Positions 1 through 6,724 of a DNA stretch of 14,357 bases are shown piece after piece. The position numbers and the translations under genes were made by a program. Where the stretch lies: contig JAEZYO010000109.1 of assembly GCA_023419055.1 (NCBI GenBank), forward strand, positions 1 to 14,357. Reading direction: 5' to 3'. This DNA comes from Pseudomonadota bacterium (GTDB lineage Bacteria; Myxococcota; Polyangia; Polyangiales; Polyangiaceae). How positions within the stretch are numbered: position 1 is the first letter of the stretch; each line of letters begins with the position of its first letter. The notes under the pieces are model-generated. The model saw nothing but the letters and a program-made list of their open reading frames with translations, was not told the origin of the DNA and searched no databases.

Positions 1-319
1 CCCCGAAGAGGTCGCGCCCTGGGGTCGCGGCACCATGAAGCTGCCGACGATCCATCGCCTGCGCCTCGACGGCCCGGGCGCAGAGATCCGCGGCGAGAGC
101 GACGCCTCCGGCTTCACGGTCTTGATCCCCGGCCGCAAGGTGATGGAGAAGGCGGCGGGGCTTCCGAAGCGCGACAGCCGCATCGTGCGCGCCCGCGCGA
201 ACAACACGCCCGGCGGCGCGCAGATTCGCCTCGAGTTCAAGGACGGCGTGCCGAGCTACCGAGTGCGCCTGCGCCGCGACTTCGTCGAGGTGCTGATCAG
301 CGCTCCCAACAAGAAGTAA
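1..319 (+). CDS. AMIN-like domain protein, C-terminal part (cut by left edge)
   Basis: This is the 3' end of a longer gene. The frame is open to the window edge and the first Met (position 35) sits inside continuous coding sequence, so it is not a convincing start. The visible ~105 residues contain alternating beta-strand-like segments (IHRLRL, GFTVLIPG, QIRLEF, YRVRLR, FVEVLIS), and the chain ends in Lys-Lys just before the stop. The pattern of short strands, an IPG turn and a final V-x-V-x-I strand resembles AMIN domains, the envelope or peptidoglycan-localising module found in amidases and secretin (PilQ) proteins. That is a fold-level resemblance and not a firm match, and the full protein's role cannot be told from this fragment. 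It converges on tsaD with a 21-base gap and has its own terminator just downstream. Confidence 0.6.
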   Translation, partial: PEEVAPWGRGTMKLPTIHRLRLDGPGAEIRGESDASGFTVLIPGRKVMEKAAGLPKRDSRIVRARANNTPGGAQIRLEFKDGVPSYRVRLRRDFVEVLISAPNKK

Positions 320-340
320 CGCCCGGCAGACGAAGGGTGC

Positions 341-1411
341 TCAAGGGGCCGCTTGACGCAGGCCCCTTCCCTTTTTCGTGAGCCTGGGGAGAGAGGTGTT
401 CGGGCTCATACGAATGCTGCCAGCGTCATTTTCACCGCGGGCGAGCCGCACCGCTCCCGCGTAGGCGATCATGGCCGCATTGTCGGTGCAGGCCTTGAAG
501 GGCGGCACGACGAGCCGGATCCCCTTCGCCGCCGCGGCGTCCGCGGCGCGCTGCCGGAGCTCGCGATTGGCGGCGACGCCGCCCGCGAGGACCAGGAACT
601 TCGCGCCTTCCTGCTCTGCGGCGTAGACCGCCTTCGCGATCAGCGTGTCGACGACGCGGCGCTGGAAGGCGGCGCAGAGATCGCGCAGCGTCTTGTCGTC
701 GCCCGGACGACCATGCTCGTCGACCCAGCGCATGACGTTGGTCTTGAGCCCGGAGAAGCTGAACTCGAGCGACCCACGCCGTCGCATGGGCCACGGCAGA
801 TCGATGGCCTCGGGGTCGCCCTCCTTCGCGAGTCGATCGACGATCGGGCCGCCCGGGTAACCGAGCCCGAGGAGCTTCGCCACCTTGTCGAACGCCTCGC
901 CCGCCGCATCGTCACGCGTCGCGCCGAGCTCCGCGATGCTCTCCACGCCGGGACCATCCACTTTGTAGATGGCGGTATGGCCACCCGAGGCCAGCAGCGC
1001 GACGAAGGGGTACTCGGGCGGAGGCGGCTGTTCCGTCGCGGGGAAGCGCAGGAACACCGCGAGCAGATGCCCGACCAGGTGGTCCACCCCGACGATCGGC
1101 TTTTCGGCGGACCAGGAGAGGCCCTGCGCCGCCTGAACTCCGACCAGGAGCGCGCCGGAGAGTCCGGGGCGACAAGTGACGGCGATGCCGTCGATCTGCT
1201 CGATCGTCACCCCCGCGCGCTCGAGCGCCGTTGAAACCACGGGCACGACGTTCCGCAGGTGATCACGGGAAGCCAGCTCGGGCACCACGCCGCCGTACGG
1301 AGCGTGGAGCTTGACCTGGCTCTGCACGACGTCGCTCAGCACCTCTCCCGACGAGCGCACCACGGCGGCGCCGGTTTCGTCGCAAGAAGTCTCGATACCC
1401 AGGACGAGCAT
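341..1411 (-). CDS. tsaD: tRNA N6-threonylcarbamoyladenosine synthase subunit TsaD
   Basis: TsaD (Gcp/Kae1/Qri7 family) transfers the threonylcarbamoyl group to A37 of ANN-decoding tRNAs, working in the cytoplasm with TsaB and TsaE. The 356-residue length is normal. Visible signatures are GIETSCDETG at the N-terminus, the metal-binding H-x3-H pair (H111, H115), SGGHT (142-146), GEAFDK (171-176), SFSGLKT (218-224), LAGGVAANREL (275-285) and the C-terminal CTDNAAMIA with ligand D310. One oddity is that the usual GPGL turn reads RPGL (residues 81-84). The start at 1411 is preferred over an in-frame ATG at 1423 because GGAGG lies five bases before the 1411 ATG, and the family begins with this hydrophobic strand. 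It is last in a minus-strand run after the CAP lipoprotein, 43 bases from that gene's stop. Confidence 0.97.
   Translation of the reverse strand: MLVLGIETSCDETGAAVVRSSGEVLSDVVQSQVKLHAPYGGVVPELASRDHLRNVVPVVSTALERAGVTIEQIDGIAVTCRPGLSGALLVGVQAAQGLSWSAEKPIVGVDHLVGHLLAVFLRFPATEQPPPPEYPFVALLASGGHTAIYKVDGPGVESIAELGATRDDAAGEAFDKVAKLLGLGYPGGPIVDRLAKEGDPEAIDLPWPMRRRGSLEFSFSGLKTNVMRWVDEHGRPGDDKTLRDLCAAFQRRVVDTLIAKAVYAAEQEGAKFLVLAGGVAANRELRQRAADAAAAKGIRLVVPPFKACTDNAAMIAYAGAVRLARGENDAGSIRMSPNTSLPRLTKKGRGLRQAAP
343..376 (+). terminator. Rho-independent terminator of the left-edge gene
   Basis: A perfect 8-bp stem (AAGGGGCC at 343-350, GGCCCCTT at 361-368) encloses a 10-base loop. It is followed by CCC and then five T residues (372-376). 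It starts 24 bases after the + strand stop codon and has the classic form of an intrinsic terminator in the + direction. It lies wholly inside the 3' end of the oppositely oriented tsaD gene, starting at its stop codon. Read in the minus direction there is no T-run after the stem at the correct side, so it should act one way. Confidence 0.75.
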
Positions 1412-1421
1412 GGGCGCCTCC
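1405..1421 (-). promoter_or_regulatory. Ribosome binding site deciding the tsaD start
   Basis: On the minus strand the sequence reads ATGGAGGCGCCCATG. The GGAGG (1417-1421 on the + strand, reversed) lies five bases before the ATG at 1411, which is good Shine-Dalgarno spacing. The alternative ATG at 1423 overlaps this site and has no such motif before it, so it is likely part of the ribosome binding site and not the start. Confidence 0.6.
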
Positions 1422-1432
1422 ATACCACAGCG

Positions 1433-1454
1433 GGCCGGAGTCAGCCGGCCGGCT
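1433..1454 (-). repeat. GC-rich hairpin and palindrome between the CAP gene and tsaD
   Basis: In the 43-base gap after the CAP-gene stop codon, the transcript can form a perfect 6-bp GGCCGG/CCGGCC stem (1445-1450 with 1433-1438) with a 6-base loop. It partly overlaps a perfect 12-base palindrome, AGCCGGCCGGCT (1443-1454), directly next to the stop. There is no T-run, so it is not a standard intrinsic terminator. It could stabilise the upstream message or partly uncouple tsaD from it. In such GC-rich DNA it could also arise by chance. Confidence 0.35.
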
Positions 1455-3068
1455 TCATCGGCACTCGATGTCTTTCTTGCCTGCTCCGGCCGTCGCCACG
1501 AGAAAGATGGCGAGCCGCGGGCCGCCCGGCGCGTCGTTCAGGGGCGCGACGGCCACGCCGAGCTCGGAGGCGAGCGGATTCAAAAGCAGGGGGACGTCGG
1601 CGAGCTGGGTGCGATCGAGGATCTCGATGATCGAGGTGCAGGTCGCGAGGGTGCGCCGCTGGCGGTTGACCTCGACCTGCAGCGCGCGAGCGGCGGCCTG
1701 GGCGGCTGCTTCTTGCGACGGTGGAGACTTGCTCAGGTATCCCTTGATCGCCGAGAGCGCGACCCGGTCCAACCCCGGATCGGAGCGGAGCGCCGGGAGC
1801 GAACGTTGCTTGCGGAGCGCGTGGATCGCGCGCGCGATGGATTCGGAGGTCTGACGCGCTTCCTCGGCGCCGGGACGGCGCGCGAGCACGAGCGTCGCGA
1901 CCAGCTGCTTGCCGCTCGGGAGCTCCCGGAACGAGACGCCGATGCCGACGTGCGTAAAGAGCGGATCGAGCATCGCTCCGCGGTGAGACGGGCTCTCCAT
2001 CAGGCCCTCGTGCGCAGCGTCCGGCGACTGCTCGGCGGCGACGCACTCGCCGAGCCGCGCCACCCGGAGCCCGGCGACGCGCGCGCGATCCTCCGGTGAG
2101 CCGGTGGTCGGCGAGACGTGCCCCACGAAACCGTGCGCGGTCATGTCGGTCGAGTGCCCGAGCGCGACCCCGCGGAGCTCGGCGTCCGCGAGCAAGGGCG
2201 CGAGGCCGATCCGCTTCCGCTGCTCGTTCAAGAGCTCGAGCATGCGCGCCTCCGCTTGCTCGACGGTGAGCGAAGGATCCATCGCGGCGCCGCTCGAGCG
2301 CGTCTCCCGGGCGAGCGATGGGCCGACCTGAACCGGCACGTTCACGAGCACGATGGGGCCGTCCTTGCCGTAACCCATCACTTCGAGCTTGTAGATGCCC
2401 CGGTCCCGCAGCTCCACGGTCGCGTCGATGTCGCGCGACGGCATCTTGAGCTCGCGGACGGCACCCCCGGTGTCGGTCACGAACACGCTCGCACGCTCGT
2501 AGTGGCGCTCGATGCTCCCTGCCAGTCGAACTTTCGCCCCCGGATCGACCTCGCGCGGGATGTCGGCGAGCGACGCTTCGACGCTGCCGAGCACGACGGC
2601 GACGTCGGCGCCGTTCTTCCCCGTCGCGATACCGTAGCGGGTCACGCGATAGTTCTGCGGCAGCTGCTGAAAGATCGCGTCGAGCACGGAGGCGTCCGAG
2701 TTCGAGGTCGAGAACCCTTGAGCGCCGAGCACGGTCCCCACGAACCCGAAGCGGAGCGCGGCGCGCGAAGCCTCGGCCGACGCCGGCACCCTCCCCGCGT
2801 AGAGCTCGTCGAGGAACCAGAGCGCGACCGACGACAGCGCGCCGTCCGGCTCGGCGTCGTCACCTCGCTGCTCGAGCCGCTCGGTCACGTTGCGCTCGAC
2901 GTCGCGAGCCGCGTCCCCGCCGAGCACGCCGTTCGGGCGCGCCGAGGTCTGGTAGGTGGCTGCGGGCTCGGGCACACGGAGCGCGCCGTCTCCCGCGAGT
3001 GTTCCTCGCGACGCGCAGGAGACACACAGGCCGAGCACCAGGATGAAGAGCACCCGCGTCATCGCCAT
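1455..3068 (-). CDS. CAP/SCP-domain secreted protein, probable lipoprotein
   Basis: A 537-residue exported protein of the CAP (SCP/PR-1/YkwD) superfamily. The N-terminus MAMTRVLFILVLGLCVSC is a signal peptide with a possible, non-canonical lipobox Cys at residue 18. Next comes a region of unknown fold (~80-165), then an Ig-like beta-sandwich stretch (~175-250), then a clear CAP domain at ~270-398. That domain has LLNEQRKRIGL, the cavity residues His (GHSTDM, H305), Glu (GEC, E341) and His (SPSHR, H362), and the final THVGIGV strand. The last ~125 residues look like a second, degraded CAP copy without those residues. CAP proteins act outside the cytoplasm and bind lipids or peptides; the substrate here is unknown. 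An in-frame GTG at 3074 and an ATG at 3062 are other possible starts; none has a strong Shine-Dalgarno. It lies 49 bases after the TMTC-like gene and is probably co-transcribed with it. Confidence 0.85.
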   Translation of the reverse strand: MAMTRVLFILVLGLCVSCASRGTLAGDGALRVPEPAATYQTSARPNGVLGGDAARDVERNVTERLEQRGDDAEPDGALSSVALWFLDELYAGRVPASAEASRAALRFGFVGTVLGAQGFSTSNSDASVLDAIFQQLPQNYRVTRYGIATGKNGADVAVVLGSVEASLADIPREVDPGAKVRLAGSIERHYERASVFVTDTGGAVRELKMPSRDIDATVELRDRGIYKLEVMGYGKDGPIVLVNVPVQVGPSLARETRSSGAAMDPSLTVEQAEARMLELLNEQRKRIGLAPLLADAELRGVALGHSTDMTAHGFVGHVSPTTGSPEDRARVAGLRVARLGECVAAEQSPDAAHEGLMESPSHRGAMLDPLFTHVGIGVSFRELPSGKQLVATLVLARRPGAEEARQTSESIARAIHALRKQRSLPALRSDPGLDRVALSAIKGYLSKSPPSQEAAAQAAARALQVEVNRQRRTLATCTSIIEILDRTQLADVPLLLNPLASELGVAVAPLNDAPGGPRLAIFLVATAGAGKKDIECR

Positions 3069-3117
3069 GAACACCGAGCTCGATATTAGCTTGGTTTCAG
3101 GCCGCCCCTATCGCGAT

Positions 3118-5142
3118 CTACTCGTTCTTCGGGCCCTCGTCGTAGCCTCGCGGCCGGTACTGCTTTTGGACACCCTGGTGCTGCTCGCCGTTGGTGACGA
3201 TGTCGTTGGCGAGGAAGGCGAGCCAGGAGCCAGGGTGTTCCTCGGCCATCTCCAAGAGCTCGTCCTTGTGGGTGGCGATCGCCTTTTCGTCCCAGAGGCA
3301 CTGGAGGCCGAGCGCGATCAGGTTCGGGTCGTTGGGGCCGAGCTCGAAGCCACGCGCGTAGTGCTGCCACGCTTCACCGGCCCGGTGCATCCGACACAGC
3401 GTGTCGCCGAGATAGACGTGCGCCATGGGCCAGTCCGGTGCGAGCTCGAGCGCGCGGCGGTTCGCGACCAGGCGTTCCTCGAGCTGCCCGCGCGCCCCCA
3501 CCATCACCGAATAGTTGAGCTGCGCCTTCGCGCTGTTCGGCACCGCCTTGCGCGTCGCGTCCCAGAAAATGAGGTCGTCGGTGTAGTCGATGGCGTGCCA
3601 GCGCGCCATCCCTGCTTGCCAGGCGAACCAACCGATCACCGCGTAGCTCGCGTAGCGTCCGCGGCTCGCCACCCAGCGATCGAACATCACTCCGACGAGC
3701 AGCGCAGCGCCGACGCAGGGCAAGTACCAGAAGCGCTCCGCGCGCACCGTCGGCAAGATCACGGGGATGTTGGAGTGCGGGAAGTACGCGACGGGGACCC
3801 ACACGAGCGCGAGCGCGAGGAGCGCGTACGCGGTAAAGCGCGAGCTCGGCAGGACCGCGAACGTCCCGGCGCGACGCTCTCGAAATTCGCGTACCCAGGA
3901 GGCGACGAGCAGGAGCGCCGCGGCGAGCGGCGGGACGACGAGCAAGAGCCCGCCGAGCACGCTCTCCGGGAAGACGACCTTCTCGGGCACGGGCTCCTGC
4001 GGGAACGAGTAGTCGCCGCTCAACGTGACAGGAAACGACACCTGCACGAGGCCGCGGAAATAGACGCGTAGCGCCCCGGCGATGCGGTGCGGCACGTCGG
4101 CGTCCACGAGCGGGTTGTTGATCGGGTCCTGAGGCAGGCTCGGCTGCTGAAACCAAGCCAAAAACCCGTGCAGCGCGCGCCTGTACCAGGGGGAATCCAG
4201 AGGTAGCGGGACCGTGAGCTCTGCCGGCAGGTTGATCGGAAAGAGCGCCCGACGGAGGTACGTGTAGCCGACCAGCGCGAGCACGGCCGCGACGAGCGCG
4301 GAGGCGGCGTACCAGACACGCAGCGGGCGCGACGGATGCAAGGCAGGCGCGAGCACGAGGCCCGCGTAGGCGACGAGGGGCACGCCGACGATGGCGCTTT
4401 CCTTGGAGAACAAACCAATCGTCATCCCGACGAACACACCGAGCGGCGCGAGCCAGCGCAGGCGCAACGACACGAGCGCGAGCAGCACCCCGAGCCCGCC
4501 GAGGACGTCGGCGATGCCGACGACCCCCGTCACGGCTTCCGTGAGCACGGCGAAGCACAGGAAGGCCGCCCCCGAGAGCCAGCCTTGCGCGCGGTTCCGC
4601 GACAGAGAAAACGACAGGCCGGCCACGAGCGTCGCGTTGATGGCGTGCCCCAGGATGTTGACCAGGTGGTGCACGAAAGGGCTCTCGCTCACGAAGAAGA
4701 GCGCCTTCCAGATCAGGTTCGGCAGGGGCCGATACGATCCGATGCTCCGGTCCGGCAAAAGCCCCCAAAAGTCGCGCTTGAAGGCCTCCTTGAACGCCCC
4801 GAGCCCGAAGTCGCCGTTGACGTAGGGGTTCGCGAGCAGCGCCTCTTGCTCGTCGAAGATGTAGTTCGACAGCGGGCTCCGCACGAAGAGGATCACCGCG
4901 ATGACGATCGCGGGTGGGAGCGCGACTCCGAAGGTCGGATCCTGCTCCGTGAAGTAGTGCCACATGGACGCGAAGTAGCGACGCACCCGCTCGCGCAGTG
5001 ACTCGTCCGGAGCACCCGGCGTTGCCTGGCTCGGGCTCGCTCCCTCCGAGCTCTCTTCGCGAACGGGCTCCTGTTGCACGCGGCGTGAACGCCATAGCGG
5101 AGAGGGCGCCCGAGAGGAAGCGTCGTCGAAAAGTGGCGTCAC
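3118..5142 (-). CDS. TMTC-like GT-C glycosyltransferase with C-terminal TPRs
   Basis: A large polytopic membrane protein (674 residues from this start) resembling the TMTC/DUF1736 group, the TPR-bearing relatives of protein O-mannosyltransferases. The family path is visible in order: FDEQEALLANPYV in the first loop (96-108, with catalytic-type acidic residues), DFWG (124-127), GSYRPL (135-140), HHLVNILGHA (158-167), TEAVTGVVGIADVL (201-214), FSKESA (245-250), NNPLVDAD...LSGDYSFP (342-381) and AERFWYLP (468-475). TPR-like helices with NRRALELAPDWPMAHVYLGD follow at ~530-620. It should transfer a sugar from a polyprenyl-phosphate donor on the outer face of the inner membrane; the acceptor is unknown. 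The start is uncertain. The open frame continues far upstream, but only as the antisense of the kinase gene. GTG 5142, GTG 5079 and ATG 4965 are candidates, and none has a clear ribosome binding site. Confidence 0.85.
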   Translation of the reverse strand: MTPLFDDASSRAPSPLWRSRRVQQEPVREESSEGASPSQATPGAPDESLRERVRRYFASMWHYFTEQDPTFGVALPPAIVIAVILFVRSPLSNYIFDEQEALLANPYVNGDFGLGAFKEAFKRDFWGLLPDRSIGSYRPLPNLIWKALFFVSESPFVHHLVNILGHAINATLVAGLSFSLSRNRAQGWLSGAAFLCFAVLTEAVTGVVGIADVLGGLGVLLALVSLRLRWLAPLGVFVGMTIGLFSKESAIVGVPLVAYAGLVLAPALHPSRPLRVWYAASALVAAVLALVGYTYLRRALFPINLPAELTVPLPLDSPWYRRALHGFLAWFQQPSLPQDPINNPLVDADVPHRIAGALRVYFRGLVQVSFPVTLSGDYSFPQEPVPEKVVFPESVLGGLLLVVPPLAAALLLVASWVREFRERRAGTFAVLPSSRFTAYALLALALVWVPVAYFPHSNIPVILPTVRAERFWYLPCVGAALLVGVMFDRWVASRGRYASYAVIGWFAWQAGMARWHAIDYTDDLIFWDATRKAVPNSAKAQLNYSVMVGARGQLEERLVANRRALELAPDWPMAHVYLGDTLCRMHRAGEAWQHYARGFELGPNDPNLIALGLQCLWDEKAIATHKDELLEMAEEHPGSWLAFLANDIVTNGEQHQGVQKQYRPRGYDEGPKNE

Positions 5143-5163
5143 CCCTGCGCTGCGGTCGAAATC

Positions 5164-5172
5164 TGAGATAAT
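5164..5172 (+). promoter_or_regulatory. Possible extended -10 promoter for the pseudokinase gene
   Basis: In the 63-base divergent gap the only AT-rich spot reads TGAGATAAT. That fits TG-N plus GATAAT, one base from the TATAAT consensus, and puts transcription start about 25 bases before the ATG at 5206. No matching -35 box is visible, which an extended -10 can tolerate. The overlapping ATCT-G-AGAT inverted repeat (5161-5169) could be a small binding site. The sequence evidence is suggestive only. Confidence 0.3.
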
Positions 5173-5205
5173 GCCGGCCGCCGTCCCGGTTGGGCGGCGA
5201 TCCCG

Positions 5206-6564
5206 ATGACGACCCCTCCGCGCTTCGACGGCTGCGGCCCGGTGGAGAAGCTCCACAGCGGCCCGATTTCGGACCTCTACCTCGCCCGGCAAGAGCCGCT
5301 CGGCCGCAAGGTCACGATCAAGGCGCTCGGCGCCAGCATTCTGCCCTCCTCCCCGTTCGCCGCCACGCTCGAGCGAGAGGCGCGCGTGCTCGCGACCCTG
5401 AGCCACCCGAACATCGTCTACCTCCACGATTTCGTGCGACGCGACGATCGGATGTGGCTCGTCCTCGAGCACGTCGACGGCTTCACGCTGGAAGAGCTGC
5501 TCGAGCACGGGCGCCTGCCCATCGATGGAGCCATCGCGGTGGCGCGCGCTCTCGCGCGCGGCCTCGAGCACGCTCACGAAAAAGGGATCGTCCACCGGGA
5601 CGTCAGGCCGAGCAACGTGGTCGTGGCGCGCGGCGGCGCGGTGAAGCTCATGAACTTCAGCGTGGCCGCCGAGGAGCGCTTGCCGACGGCGCCCGAGCTC
5701 CTCGACGGGGCGACGAGCCTCGCCTCGCTCGCGTATCAGTCTCCCGAACAGATCTTGGGAGAGCCCCCGGACCCGCGCAGCGATCTCTTCTCGCTCGGCA
5801 TCGTGCTCTTCGAGATGCTGACGGGAACGCCGCCTTTCGGAGGCCGCAATGATCCGAGCGCGGCGCAGCGCATCAGGAACGACCCCCTTCCCCCGTTGGC
5901 GCGTCACGCGCCGGACGCGAGCGCCGCCCTCGAGCGCGTGGTTCAACGCAGCCTCGCCAAGCTGCCGGCAGACCGGTTCCAGAGCGCGACCGATTTCGAA
6001 CGGGCCCTCGCCGAGCTCGTGGACCCCAAGTCGGACGAAAAGGCCGCGGTCCGGGGCGCGCTCGGTAAGGCGGGGTTACTCAAGGAGCCCGCTGCGCCTC
6101 CCGTGGCCAAGCGGGTCAGGGCGCGAGGCCCCCGCACCCTTCCGACCCTCCTCTGGCTGGGCGTCGCGGGCGCGCTGCTCACCGCCGGTTTTGGGACGAT
6201 TCGCGTAGGTATCGCCCGAGGAGAGAAGGGTGGATCGCTCGCGGGCCAGGGCAAGCTGGAGCTTGCCCCGGACCAAGCCGCGTACCTGCGCGTGGTTGCG
6301 CAGCCCTGGGCGGACGTCTTCGTCGACGGCGAACAGGTGGAGACGACGCCGTTTGCACGCCCGATCCCGCTCTCGCCCGGTACGCACTACGTCAAACTCA
6401 CCCACCCTCAGGCGCCCGACGAGCGGCGGGACATCACCCTGTCCCCGGGAGAAACGCTGGTGCTCGACGTCAACATGAAGGTCCCTTCGAGCGCTCTTCT
6501 GCCTACATCCGCGCCCTCTGTCTCACCCTCGGCGAGCGCCGACGTTAGCGACGACTCGCCCTGA
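5206..6564 (+). CDS. Membrane Ser/Thr kinase-family protein with PEGA domain; probable pseudokinase
   Basis: A 452-residue Hanks-type kinase fold (residues ~8-272), then a basic stretch, one membrane segment (~312-331), and a periplasmic PEGA domain (~361-424, with ADVFVDGEQVETTPF). A Ser/Pro-rich tail ends the protein. Kept features are VTIK (K39), the C-helix Glu (E58), HPNIV, HRD (130-132), SPE (179-181) and RSDLFSLG. Lost or altered are the Gly-rich loop (SGPISDLYLA lacks G-x-G-x-x-G), the catalytic-loop Lys (VRPSN, Arg134 instead of Lys), and above all DFG, which reads Asn-Phe-Ser (150-152), removing the Mg-binding Asp. It may bind ATP weakly or act as a scaffold or allosteric partner, perhaps for the active-looking kinase next door. 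An in-frame stop at 5164 with no other start between supports the ATG at 5206; only a weak GGCGGCGA precedes it. Confidence 0.92.
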   Translation: MTTPPRFDGCGPVEKLHSGPISDLYLARQEPLGRKVTIKALGASILPSSPFAATLEREARVLATLSHPNIVYLHDFVRRDDRMWLVLEHVDGFTLEELLEHGRLPIDGAIAVARALARGLEHAHEKGIVHRDVRPSNVVVARGGAVKLMNFSVAAEERLPTAPELLDGATSLASLAYQSPEQILGEPPDPRSDLFSLGIVLFEMLTGTPPFGGRNDPSAAQRIRNDPLPPLARHAPDASAALERVVQRSLAKLPADRFQSATDFERALAELVDPKSDEKAAVRGALGKAGLLKEPAAPPVAKRVRARGPRTLPTLLWLGVAGALLTAGFGTIRVGIARGEKGGSLAGQGKLELAPDQAAYLRVVAQPWADVFVDGEQVETTPFARPIPLSPGTHYVKLTHPQAPDERRDITLSPGETLVLDVNMKVPSSALLPTSAPSVSPSASADVSDDSP

Positions 6565-6649
6565 CGCGTCATGCTGAGTGGGGGAGACAGTGACGAATTC
6601 TGCCGGAAACCTGCTCGCCGGCTCCCAGGATCCGTGGCATAGAATTTTC

Positions 6650-6713
6650 ACGTGTCAGACCAAGTAGGCCCGGGCTAACGCCGCAGGGTGAAACGTTCCG
6701 GGTTCTGACACGT
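6650..6713 (+). repeat. Perfect 10-bp inverted repeat upstream of the second kinase
   Basis: ACGTGTCAGA at 6650-6659 and its exact reverse complement TCTGACACGT at 6704-6713 are separated by 44 bases. The right arm ends 11 bases before the ATG at 6725, which has no visible Shine-Dalgarno. In RNA the arms could pair and close a loop that also holds the palindrome GCCCGGGC (6668-6675). In DNA they could be paired half-sites for a regulator. The left arm overlaps a CACGTG core (6649-6654). A chance origin is unlikely for ten perfect bases at this position but cannot be excluded. Confidence 0.5.
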
Positions 6714-6724
6714 CTCGATACACC

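Noticed and set aside
353..1234. 293-residue + strand frame opposite tsaD
   Set aside because: The minus strand encodes an unmistakable TsaD; the + frame is low-quality Arg/Glu/Asp-rich shadow.
5143..5946. Upstream extension of the TMTC-like frame to 5946 (a 942-residue reading)
   Set aside because: The extra ~268 residues are Arg/Glu/His-rich, lack family features, and lie exactly antisense to the kinase domain, as expected of a GC-rich shadow frame.
6562..6571. TGACGCGTCA palindrome over the pseudokinase stop codon
   Set aside because: A perfect 10-base palindrome, but partly fixed by the stop codon, without a T-run or a second copy nearby; likely chance in GC-rich DNA.
6635..6650. Sigma-54-type promoter upstream of the second kinase
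   Set aside because: TGGCA fits the -24 element but the -12 element reads TTTC instead of TTGC; too weak to list as a feature.
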